Below are positions 1-6,119 of a stretch of 8,530 nt of DNA, one piece after another. The translations under genes were made by a program, and so were the position numbers. The notes beneath the pieces were generated by a model, which saw nothing but the letters and a program-made list of their open reading frames with translations, was not told the origin of the DNA and did no database searches. The number at the start of each line of letters is the position of its first letter. Position 1 is the stretch's first letter. Source of the stretch: Maribacter sp. (lineage in GTDB: Bacteria > Bacteroidota > Bacteroidia > Flavobacteriales > Flavobacteriaceae); assembly GCA_018679695.1 (NCBI GenBank), contig JAHHKH010000020.1, forward strand, positions 1 to 8,530, written 5' to 3'.

Positions 1-539
1 GTACCCTGTGAGGCTACTTTTTTTATGATTTCCCTTATCTGGTGGATGCCTTGGGGATCCAAACCATTTGTAGGTTCATCCAAAATCAGGATTTCAGGAT
101 CATTCAACAAGGCTGAGGCAATTGCCAACCGTTGTTTCATCCCCAGGGAATAGGTTCTGAATTTACTGTTCTTCCGCTCCAATAATCCTACCAGTTCCAA
201 TTTCTCCTCAATCTTTGCTTCGGACACCTCTTTAATTTTACAGACCAGTTTCAAATTTTGAACCGCCGTCATATACGGGTAAAAATTGGGTCGCTCAATA
301 ATGGCCCCGACTTTTTTAAGGGCTTCATGTGTTGAGGTATTCCCATCAAACCAGGAGAAATCCCCATTGGTAAGGTTTACGACATTGAGCACAACCCCCA
401 AGGTTGTTGACTTACCACTGCCATTGGGTCCAAGTATCCCATATACATTCCCTTTTTCAATGGTAAATGAGAGATCCTTCACAGCAGTAAGATAACCGAA
501 CTTTTTTGTGAGATTGTTTACAGTAAGTATCTTTTCCAA
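1..539 (-). CDS. ABC transporter ATP-binding protein, C-terminus cut by window edge
   Basis: Nucleotide-binding subunit of an ABC transporter. It hydrolyses ATP on the cytoplasmic face to drive a membrane partner that is not in the window. The visible 179 residues read from a TTG start (MEKILTVNNLTKKFG). They contain Walker A GPNGSGKST (37-45), a Q-loop region IIERPNFYPYM (80-90) in which Glu stands where Gln is usual, an ABC signature of the form YSLGMKQR (130-137) and Walker B plus D-loop ILILDEPTNGLD (150-161). The YSLGMKQR signature and Glu in the Q-loop are typical of the BcrA/NatA/CcmA-like group, whose members serve drug export, lantibiotic immunity or gliding-type exporters. The substrate cannot be told. 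No ATG lies in frame just upstream and TTG gives the usual family N-terminus; ATT one codon earlier is the alternative. The gene is divergent from the plus-strand gene at 631. About 60-130 C-terminal residues are probably missing off the left edge. Confidence 0.9.
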   Translation of the reverse strand, partial: MEKILTVNNLTKKFGYLTAVKDLSFTIEKGNVYGILGPNGSGKSTTLGVVLNVVNLTNGDFSWFDGNTSTHEALKKVGAIIERPNFYPYMTAVQNLKLVCKIKEVSEAKIEEKLELVGLLERKNSKFRTYSLGMKQRLAIASALLNDPEILILDEPTNGLDPQGIHQIREIIKKVASQG

Positions 540-587
540 AATAGGAGTAGTTTTTAGAAGGTTTATAGTAACTTGACGAAGAAACCC

Positions 588-595
588 TAACTTTG
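588..595 (+). promoter_or_regulatory. Bacteroidota -7 promoter box (TAACTTTG) for the gene at 631
   Basis: TAACTTTG matches the Bacteroidota sigma-ABfr -7 consensus TAnnTTTG. It would place transcription start near position 602 and give a leader of about 30 bases before the ATG at 631. No good TTG -33 element lies at the usual 17-23 base spacing. The nearest TTG (573-575) is only 12 bases away, so the upstream half is weak or non-canonical. The box lies in the 91-base divergent gap between the ABC ATPase gene and the 631 gene. Confidence 0.5.
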
Positions 596-630
596 TTACA
601 GGCTTGTTCAATTAAAAATAAACAAATGCC

Positions 631-1713
631 ATGTTGGAAGAAAAACTAATGTCGAAGAAAAAACCGGCCTATCCGGTTTCGGAGGAGTTGGATGCTTATT
701 TGGAACAGTATAATCGCAAAATTGAGATTCCCATATTTTATGACGATCTCTTGCGTTTTACAGGTTCGGTGGTGGTCTATGATTCCAATGATGAGGATAC
801 GCTATGGATCAGGGTGTATTACAATGAATTTGACCGCCAGGAAATCGATATGAGCCTAAAAAGGGTATACTCCATTTTACATTCCGATGGTAGTGGCCAT
901 ATTGATCAATATTTGAATGTTGATGCTGTTGATTATTGCACATTCGGTAATTCGAAACCTTTTCGTATCAAGATCAGGAATATCCTAAATGACAATTTCA
1001 CGTATTTCTACGTTAAAAAAACAGATGCTTCACGGGTTTACGGACTTGAATTGGAGCATATGTTATCTCCTTATAACCTTAACTTTTTGGTTTACAAGGA
1101 TACCTTGATTGAAGAACATATCGCAGGTATTCCAGGGGATTTCTTTATCAAGGAAATGTTACCGAACTGTACCGAATCGGAAAAAGCGCAATTGGCGAAG
1201 GAATTCGTAAAATTCAACGAACGTAGTATGATACGACTGTTGGGTGATATGCGATCGTATAATTATGTGATTGTCCCTACCCACGATTTTGACCATGTAG
1301 TCTATAAGATTAGGGCCATTGATTTTGACCAACAGAGTTTCGAAGGAAAATTAAAAGTATATCGCCCACAGTTTTTCAAAGAGAATTACTTAATGGTAGA
1401 ACTAGTGCGGAGCAAGTTGATGAAGCACTCGGTAGATCAATACAAATTGGAGGAACGCTCGATCATCGCAAAGCGTATTCTGAGTTCTGGCGACCGCATC
1501 AGGCTATTGGGTGAAATTTGTAAAAAGGATAACATTTCATTACCGGAAAATATTGAATTGCTTAAAATGCAGATTTTTGATTTGACAAAGGACTCCAAAT
1601 TCAAGAAATGCAAGACTATGGGTGAAATACTTGACCTTGCCTTGGATTTTGTTAAGCGCAATTACCAAGGTGTTAGCATGAAGCAGATCATTGAACACAA
1701 GATTAAAATTTGA
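631..1713 (+). CDS. Uncharacterised protein with protein-kinase-like catalytic motifs
   Basis: I do not recognise a named family. The protein has 360 residues, is soluble and has no signal peptide or membrane segment. Seen directly: a beta-rich N-terminal third, then FRIKI (111-115) and YFYVKK (125-130), then GLELEHML (138-145), a LIEEHIAGIPGDFF stretch (159-172), a helical segment (182-204), GDMRSYN (205-211) and IRAIDFD (227-233). This order mirrors a protein-kinase-like fold: beta3 lysine (K129/K130), alphaC glutamate (E139 or E141), hinge, catalytic loop Asp-x4-Asn (D206, N211) and a DFG-like metal-binding Asp (D231). The D-to-N spacing of five equals that of HRDxxxxN in protein kinases. 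The C-terminal third (about 255-360) is charged and helical. A kinase, a phosphotransferase or a pseudokinase is inferred, not shown. Start: ATG at 631; M7 (649), preceded by GGAAG, is a credible alternative. The gene is monocistronic: a divergent gene lies upstream and a convergent gene and terminator lie downstream. Confidence 0.85.
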   Translation: MLEEKLMSKKKPAYPVSEELDAYLEQYNRKIEIPIFYDDLLRFTGSVVVYDSNDEDTLWIRVYYNEFDRQEIDMSLKRVYSILHSDGSGHIDQYLNVDAVDYCTFGNSKPFRIKIRNILNDNFTYFYVKKTDASRVYGLELEHMLSPYNLNFLVYKDTLIEEHIAGIPGDFFIKEMLPNCTESEKAQLAKEFVKFNERSMIRLLGDMRSYNYVIVPTHDFDHVVYKIRAIDFDQQSFEGKLKVYRPQFFKENYLMVELVRSKLMKHSVDQYKLEERSIIAKRILSSGDRIRLLGEICKKDNISLPENIELLKMQIFDLTKDSKFKKCKTMGEILDLALDFVKRNYQGVSMKQIIEHKIKI

Positions 1714-1740
1714 TTTTAAAACACTAAAATCAGCTTTTTT
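1711..1740. terminator. Shared hairpin terminator between convergent genes
   Basis: A perfect 8-bp stem, TGATTTTA (1711-1718) with TAAAATCA (1725-1732), encloses a 6-base loop. GC and a run of six T (1735-1740) follow on the plus strand, making an intrinsic terminator for the 631 gene. On the minus strand the tract after the hairpin is AATTTTAATC, a weaker U-tract, so termination of the nucleoid-protein gene may be less efficient. The left arm starts with the TGA stop of the plus-strand gene. The right arm ends with the TCA complement of the minus-strand gene's TGA stop. The stem is AT-rich and so thermodynamically modest. Confidence 0.7.
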
Positions 1741-2788
1741 GTTCCTTATTGAAATAGACTAGGTAGTAGTACATTTGTTTTTCCTCGTCCCACCCTTTTT
1801 CCACGAATCTTTCTGCCGATTCAGGATTTATGAAGTCCATTTTAATTTGAATATTGGTATCCAGGTTAATAACGTTTTTGATTTTTTTTCGAGCTACTGA
1901 AACAGCTTTGTTGGCAATATCAAAATTAGAAACGTCCTCTATACTGTATTTAGGCCCTTTTTCCACTTTGTAGTGCTTGAATTCAGGAATGAGTTCTGGA
2001 TTTTCCAATACCTCGTTCAAAAAATTACTTTCTTCAAAAGCGTCATTCTTGGCAAAATGGTTTACCGCCTTGTTCATGAATAGCACTTCCTGTTGTTTGT
2101 CCTCTGCCGGTAAGACCACATCCTTGGCGAAATTTTGACAGAATTTCAGATAGTTCTTGGTGTAGAAATTTTCGTCTGCAAGTGCATCAACGCCTAAGAA
2201 ATTTTCCAACCAATATTTGGTATCATAGCGGTTACTGTCTACCGAAAGTATTTTATAACCCTCTTCTTTGTTCACATTGAATATAAGACAACCTTTATCC
2301 AGTTTGTTGATATTTATTCCTTGCTGGATTACAAGATCCAAATTGCTTCCTTTTTCCTCGAATTGAAGAAAATCATGTTTTAACTCGCTCTTGAATATGC
2401 CGATGGCGTCGACCTTTTCATTATCCAATAAGATTCCGGATAAAAAGGTGACATAGACTTCACCACTTTTTATGTGTGGATGGTTCGACTGATCAAAAAG
2501 ATGGGTAGCGATTTTCTTCGACCGATCGTGGGCACATTTTGGATCATGAAAAATATCAGATACGATCTTATGGATTTCATTGAACTCAACATCTACCTCA
2601 TTGGTCAACCTAAAGTAGTTTTCTTCCTTTTCCCTAAAAGGTCTTAAAAAATATTCTTTCAATAATCCTGTGGTCTCATCGTTTAAACGGAAAGGTTCTG
2701 CCGATAGGAATAGACCCTCATTTTTGTTTTTATTACCAACGCGGTGCAATGATATACTTTCGATTTGGGTAGGGTACAGGTTGATCAT
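1730..2788 (-). CDS. Nucleoid-associated protein, YejK/NdpA (NA37) family
   Basis: A 352-residue cytosolic protein whose composition and layout fit the 37-kDa nucleoid-associated protein family (Pfam NA37; E. coli YejK/NdpA, about 335 residues). Visible points are the N-terminal IESISLHRVGNK segment leading to a strand and a helical block (about 8-55), the central strand region EVYVTFLSGIL followed by DAIGIFKSE (about 112-137), a helical middle (about 195-260) and a C-terminal basic strand region KKIKNVINLDTNIQIKMDF (about 302-320). Family members co-purify with the nucleoid, but their molecular role is poorly defined. The start ATG is preceded by AT-rich sequence without a clear Shine-Dalgarno. 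It lies 74 bases downstream of the pRiA4b-like gene on the same strand, so co-transcription is plausible, and it ends inside the shared convergent terminator. I rely on recalled family resemblance rather than a search. Confidence 0.82.
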   Translation of the reverse strand: MINLYPTQIESISLHRVGNKNKNEGLFLSAEPFRLNDETTGLLKEYFLRPFREKEENYFRLTNEVDVEFNEIHKIVSDIFHDPKCAHDRSKKIATHLFDQSNHPHIKSGEVYVTFLSGILLDNEKVDAIGIFKSELKHDFLQFEEKGSNLDLVIQQGININKLDKGCLIFNVNKEEGYKILSVDSNRYDTKYWLENFLGVDALADENFYTKNYLKFCQNFAKDVVLPAEDKQQEVLFMNKAVNHFAKNDAFEESNFLNEVLENPELIPEFKHYKVEKGPKYSIEDVSNFDIANKAVSVARKKIKNVINLDTNIQIKMDFINPESAERFVEKGWDEEKQMYYYLVYFNKEQKS

Positions 2789-2862
2789 TTTCTATTTTGA
2801 GATTTAAGAGTTAAGTATTATGGGTTGGGATTACGCATTAGTGGATTAAAATGTTAGTGAAA

Positions 2863-3360
2863 TCAGTTCCAATTTTCATCAAAATCCAAATCATCGTAGC
2901 GCTCAAAGGAATCATCAATATCCATGTTAGGATTTTCAGCTTCAAACTTCCTTTCCGGGGGGAATTCCGGTAGTTCGCCAAAACTAAACAGGATGTTGGG
3001 GTACGACCTTCCGGCTTCTTCTTCCACAATGTCTGCCAATTCAACAAAAAATGTCCACATGTTCAAAAAATCATAGACATAGATTAGTTTAGGTGTTTTT
3101 TCCGTAAGCACATCCTCCAAAAAGGTTTCATTCATTAAACGAACATCGGAACCGCTTTCGCTCATATCAAAAAGTGCGATTTCCTCATCTTGTTTCCAAT
3201 CGTTATCGCAGGTATAGAACGAAGCCATTTCATTTCCCAAAAATCCAAACGATTGGGCAATGGCATTATGAAATTCCTCCATGGAATTGTCTGCCTCTAT
3301 TTCAATATCCCTAAAGATGTCCTCTTTGGCATCCAGGATTATGCGAATCTTATAAATCAT
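2863..3360 (-). CDS. Small acidic pRiA4b ORF-3-like protein
   Basis: A 165-residue protein resembling the plasmid pRiA4b ORF-3-like family (also called IS1096 TnpR-like). The N-terminus MIYKIRIILD, followed by FRDIEIEADNSMEEFHNAIAQSFGF (split here at about 16-28 and 29-40), is the family's typical ubiquitin-like opening strand-helix. The core VYDFLNMW (95-102) corresponds to the family YDFGDxW motif, with GD replaced by LN. GELPEFPPE (128-136) corresponds to the conserved PPE region, but the usual DCGG that follows is absent. The tail (about 139-165) is strongly acidic (DIDDSFERYDDLDFDEN). Despite the name, the family has no proven recombinase activity and its function is unknown. The gene starts 26 bases after ctaA ends and has a promoter box of its own across the ctaA stop codon, so it may be expressed both with and independently of ctaA. 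Confidence 0.8.
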   Translation of the reverse strand: MIYKIRIILDAKEDIFRDIEIEADNSMEEFHNAIAQSFGFLGNEMASFYTCDNDWKQDEEIALFDMSESGSDVRLMNETFLEDVLTEKTPKLIYVYDFLNMWTFFVELADIVEEEAGRSYPNILFSFGELPEFPPERKFEAENPNMDIDDSFERYDDLDFDENWN

Positions 3361-3381
3361 CTACCCGATTTTAGAGTGGGC

Positions 3382-3389
3382 CAAAGTTA
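3382..3389 (-). promoter_or_regulatory. -7 box TAACTTTG overlapping the ctaA stop codon
   Basis: On the minus strand TAACTTTG exactly matches the TAnnTTTG consensus and is the same octamer seen at 588-595. Its TAA is the stop codon of ctaA (3389-3387). Transcription would start about 14 bases before the ATG at 3360. No clear TTG -33 element is present at the expected distance, so activity is tentative. Confidence 0.4.
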
Positions 3390-4421
3390 CGAAGTTTTGG
3401 GACTTCTCACACTAATATAGGATTCCAATACCAAATAGAATTGAACTCCGAAAAGGAGGGAGGCCAAAACTAAATGCAAAGCTTGGCTCATGAAAGGGAA
3501 ATCCAAATAAAACATAGCCATACCGGTAATTACTTCAATGAGAAGAATAAGCAATACCCAATTTATTTTTGAAAGACCCAAATTCAATTTGTAAATTCTG
3601 TAGGCCAAATAAAGATTAAAAAGGACTACTAAAATTGAAAATGAACGATGGATGTAAAATGTCATCGCAGGCGTACTTAACCAAAGGTTTTTTGCAGTTT
3701 CACCAACTTCGGCCACTTGTTCATCAACAAATTGCCTTACCTGTGTGCCCAATACGATTTGAATCAATGTTAAACCAAATACGATAATCAGAAAGACCGT
3801 AGTTCTGGAATTATAAGTAAACAGTTTTCTATTTTCGTTTGAAATAAAGATGAGGTAAAGCAACATTGCCACAATGACCAGGGCCATGATCATATGAATG
3901 GTTATCTTGACTGGTTCCAATACCGAATAAACCACCGTTGCGCCCAACCAGGCTTGGAAACCCATAGCAAATACTACCAAAAACGATAAGATGGTAATTC
4001 TTTTCTTTTTCTTCCAATATCCAAATGAGGCGATTGCCAGTACTAAAGTGCCGAGACCTGCCAAGGCACCAAAAAGGCGATTGATGAATTCTATCCAAGT
4101 ATGCCAAGGATTGAATTTGGCATAATCATGTTTCGTGTAAGCCTCCCAATTTGTGTTATTGAACTCCGAATTTGACTTAAAATCACTAGTAGCCACCTGT
4201 AACGATTCCTGACGAATAATTACCTGCCCTTTCTTATATTCTTGATTGGGTTGCCATTGTAGTTCAGATTCGTTGGTAGGGGGTATTAGATGACCGAAAC
4301 ACTTGGGCCAATCGGGGCATCCCATGCCACTGCCCGTCATACGTACGACCGCTCCGGCAATGATTACCAGATAAACCAGTACCAATGAAATTTTGGCGAT
4401 TTTGCGGTAGTTTTTAAACAT
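3387..4421 (-). CDS. ctaA: Heme A synthase (COX15/CtaA family)
   Basis: An integral membrane enzyme that oxidises the C-8 methyl of heme O to the formyl group of heme A, the cofactor of aa3-type cytochrome oxidase. It has 344 residues and about eight hydrophobic segments (near 8-27, 111-134, 143-163, 173-193, 208-226, 256-276, 286-306 and 312-334). The diagnostic loop RMTGSGMGCPDWPKCFG (27-43) follows the first segment and carries a cysteine pair, C35/C41. Candidate heme-ligand histidines H176, H258 (IHRS) and H316 (ALHLVLA) are present in the expected helices. In the second helix the family ExxH motif reads E111-F-I-N114, so the first ligand His is Asn, with H107 just before it. A long extracytoplasmic loop (about 44-105) precedes this helix. 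The gene has its own promoter box upstream and is probably first in a unit with the pRiA4b-like and nucleoid-protein genes. No oxidase or ctaB gene is in the window. Confidence 0.93.
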   Translation of the reverse strand: MFKNYRKIAKISLVLVYLVIIAGAVVRMTGSGMGCPDWPKCFGHLIPPTNESELQWQPNQEYKKGQVIIRQESLQVATSDFKSNSEFNNTNWEAYTKHDYAKFNPWHTWIEFINRLFGALAGLGTLVLAIASFGYWKKKKRITILSFLVVFAMGFQAWLGATVVYSVLEPVKITIHMIMALVIVAMLLYLIFISNENRKLFTYNSRTTVFLIIVFGLTLIQIVLGTQVRQFVDEQVAEVGETAKNLWLSTPAMTFYIHRSFSILVVLFNLYLAYRIYKLNLGLSKINWVLLILLIEVITGMAMFYLDFPFMSQALHLVLASLLFGVQFYLVLESYISVRSPKTS

Positions 4422-4446
4422 TTAATGGTGGTGTTTGCAATGGATG

Positions 4447-4454
4447 CAAAATTA
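4447..4454 (-). promoter_or_regulatory. -7 promoter box (TAATTTTG) for ctaA
   Basis: On the minus strand TAATTTTG matches the Bacteroidota -7 consensus TAnnTTTG, 25 bases before the ctaA ATG. A T-rich GTTTTC stands roughly where the -33 TTG is expected, so the upstream element is weak. The strong terminator at 4501-4534 isolates ctaA from cca transcription, which supports an independent promoter here. Confidence 0.5.
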
Positions 4455-4500
4455 GTGTTCTTTCTGAAAACTATCATGATTTTTGTTGATTTTAGGGTAT

Positions 4501-4534
4501 AAAAAAAGGGGGCAATGTCATTGCCCCCTTTTTT
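4501..4534 (-). terminator. Strong intrinsic terminator downstream of cca
   Basis: GGGGGCAA (4508-4515) pairs with TTGCCCCC (4521-4528) around a 5-base loop. The stem is extended by an A-run (4501-4507) and a T-run (4529-4534). Read on the minus strand it is a GC-rich hairpin followed by seven T, a textbook rho-independent terminator for the glycosyltransferase-tsaC-cca unit, 115 bases after the cca stop. It is symmetric, so it would also stop plus-strand transcription, but no plus-strand gene leads into it. Confidence 0.9.
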
Positions 4535-4648
4535 CGTTGACTTAGTCAATAATCATGAATCCCGATTTTCGATTGACCTCATGTTTAACTTTATGATTTT
4601 GCTGCAAGCTTATTACTGTGAACTCGTCTTAGGCTAATCATCAAGTTC
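4535..4648 (-). other. 3' untranslated stretch between cca and its terminator
   Basis: These 114 bases lie between the cca stop codon and the terminator hairpin. They hold no convincing gene. The only structure is a short inverted repeat, TTGAC-TTA-GTCAA (4537-4549), right next to the terminator, and a 16-codon ORF (4591-4641, minus) with no supporting signal. It is probably a long 3' UTR. Confidence 0.5.
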
Positions 4649-6067
4649 TTAGTTCAATCCCAAGTCCCTTGCTTTTTTCAACATAAATTCTCTGGCAGCC
4701 TCGTATTCATTGGGAATTTCACCTTCCAATATTGCTTCCTTGATCGCTTCCTTGATAATACCTATTTCCCTGGATGGTTTCAGGTCAAAAGCTTCCATTA
4801 TTTCCTCGCCTGAAATGGGGGGTTGAAAGTTACGTATATGATCACGCTCTTCCACTTCAATTATTTTTTGGCGGACCAATATGAAGTTGTTCTTGTATTT
4901 GTTCTGCTTTCTGGGATTCTTCGTTGTGATGTCGGCTTCACAAAGTGTCATTAGATCATCCACATGCTCCCCGGCATCAAAAACGAGTCGGCGCACTGCC
5001 GAATCTGTAACAAATTCTTCCGATAGAACGATCGGTCGGGAGCTCATACGAACCATCTTTTGCACAAATTTCATTTTCTCGTTCAACGGCATATGCATCC
5101 GCTTAAATAGTTTGTACACCATTTTGCTGCCAACAAATTCGTGTGCATGGAAAGTCCATCCGATCTTTTTGTCGAATCGCTTGGTAGGAGCCTTCCCAAT
5201 GTCGTGTAAGAGGGCCGCCCAGCGCAACCAGATATCGTCAGTAGCTTTTGAGATATTATCCACTACTTCGAGCGTATGCCAAAAATTGTCTTTATGGCGC
5301 TGGCCCTCAACCTCCTCAATGCCTTCAAGAGCGGTCAATTCAGGGAGTATGTAGTGAAGTAATCCTGTTTGATGCAAAAGTGAAAATCCTACCGAAGGTT
5401 TTTTACATTTCAATATTTTATGTAGTTCATCAACAATACGCTCCTTCGAAACAATTTTGATACGATCTTTGTGCTCCGAGATGGCCTGTAATGATTTCAG
5501 TTCTATGGAAAAATCCAACTGTGTTGCAAAGCGTATGGCACGCATCATTCGCAAAGGATCATCGGAGTAGGTGATTCCGGGTTCCATGGGGGTGCGTATC
5601 ACCTTTTTCTCCAAATCCGAAACGCCATCAAAGGGGTCTGATAAATCCCCAAAATCAGCGTTGTTCAATGACAGTGCCATTGCATTAATGGTAAAATCAC
5701 GGCGCTCCTGGTCTTCTTTTAAAGTGCCATCCTCAACCACGGGCTTTCTACTGTGCCGATGATAGCTTTCCTTTCTGGCACCGACGAATTCCAGCTCCAG
5801 ATCCTTATGTTTGATCATTGCTGTCCCGAAATTCCTGAAAATCGAAATTTTAGGTTTTCCCGGTAACTTGGAGGCCACCTTTTTGGCCAAGTCAATTCCA
5901 CTGCCTACTGCTACAACATCAATATCCTTTGGAATTCGCTTCTGAAGTAGATAATCGCGTACAAATCCCCCAATGACATAACAGTCAACCCCAAGCTCGC
6001 GTGAAGCTTCGGAGAGGATTTTAAAAATCGGATTTTGGAGCGCTTGTTTGTGGTTTTGTTCTGGCAT
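4649..6067 (-). CDS. cca: CCA tRNA nucleotidyltransferase with HD domain
   Basis: A class II nucleotidyltransferase that adds or repairs the 3'-terminal CCA of tRNAs in the cytosol, using CTP and ATP without a nucleic acid template. The 472 residues show the head-domain motif YVIGGFVRDYLL (30-41), the catalytic pair D48/D50 in KDIDVV, EDGTLKEDQ (112-120), RRDFTINAMA (122-131), DDPLRMMRAIRFA (169-181) and the nucleotide-selecting helix region SKERIVDEL (207-215). An HD phosphohydrolase domain follows (H264, H288-D289 in ALLHDIGKAP, H307/H309), then a C-terminal helical tail (about 385-472). The HD domain in related enzymes has phosphatase or phosphodiesterase activity. A poly(A) polymerase (PcnB) assignment is the alternative, since the families are close, but the length with HD domain and the motifs fit the CCA enzyme of Bacteroidota. 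It lies 52 bases after tsaC, probably in the same transcript. Confidence 0.93.
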   Translation of the reverse strand: MPEQNHKQALQNPIFKILSEASRELGVDCYVIGGFVRDYLLQKRIPKDIDVVAVGSGIDLAKKVASKLPGKPKISIFRNFGTAMIKHKDLELEFVGARKESYHRHSRKPVVEDGTLKEDQERRDFTINAMALSLNNADFGDLSDPFDGVSDLEKKVIRTPMEPGITYSDDPLRMMRAIRFATQLDFSIELKSLQAISEHKDRIKIVSKERIVDELHKILKCKKPSVGFSLLHQTGLLHYILPELTALEGIEEVEGQRHKDNFWHTLEVVDNISKATDDIWLRWAALLHDIGKAPTKRFDKKIGWTFHAHEFVGSKMVYKLFKRMHMPLNEKMKFVQKMVRMSSRPIVLSEEFVTDSAVRRLVFDAGEHVDDLMTLCEADITTKNPRKQNKYKNNFILVRQKIIEVEERDHIRNFQPPISGEEIMEAFDLKPSREIGIIKEAIKEAILEGEIPNEYEAAREFMLKKARDLGLN

Positions 6068-6075
6068 ATTATCAA

Positions 6076-6105
6076 GACATCTCGACTCCGCTCAACGTGA
6101 CAGCG
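6076..6105. repeat. Putative short dispersed intergenic repeat (TGAGCGGAGTCGA type)
   Basis: The tsaC-cca gap holds a 30-base stretch, on the minus strand GTCACGTTGAGCGGAGTCGA followed by GATGTC. I recognise its core TTGAGCGGAGTCGA as resembling a short intergenic repeat that recurs in many Bacteroidota and other genomes. It has only imperfect dyad symmetry (GTCACGTTGA against TCGAGATGTC). Its GC-rich composition contrasts with the flanking AT-rich bases. Only one copy is in this window, so repetition cannot be shown here. It may act as a transcript hairpin or be a remnant of a miniature element. Confidence 0.5.
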
Positions 6106-6119
6106 AATACTATCTATTA

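Noticed and set aside
573..595. A full Bacteroidota promoter (TTG -33 plus TAnnTTTG -7) upstream of 631
   Set aside because: Only the -7 box fits. The TTG at 573-575 is 12 bases from it, well short of the usual 17-23, so a complete promoter is not claimed.
1437..1661. A 74-codon minus-strand ORF opposite the kinase-like gene
   Set aside because: It lies wholly inside the longer plus-strand gene and its sequence mirrors reverse-complemented codons with no domain.
2863..3360. Transposon resolvase (from the IS1096 TnpR-like family label)
   Set aside because: No inverted repeats, transposase or serine-recombinase motifs are present. The label is historical and does not indicate a mobile element here.
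4591..4641. A 16-codon minus-strand ORF starting 8 bases after cca (MISLRRVHSNKLAAKS)
   Set aside because: It is too short to judge, has no ribosome-binding signal or recognised homology, and sits in an AT-rich 3' untranslated stretch where such ORFs arise by chance.
4881..5354. A 157-codon plus-strand ORF opposite cca
   Set aside because: It is antisense to the motif-rich core of cca, has a Ser/Arg/Cys-rich composition typical of a shadow frame, and shows no domain.
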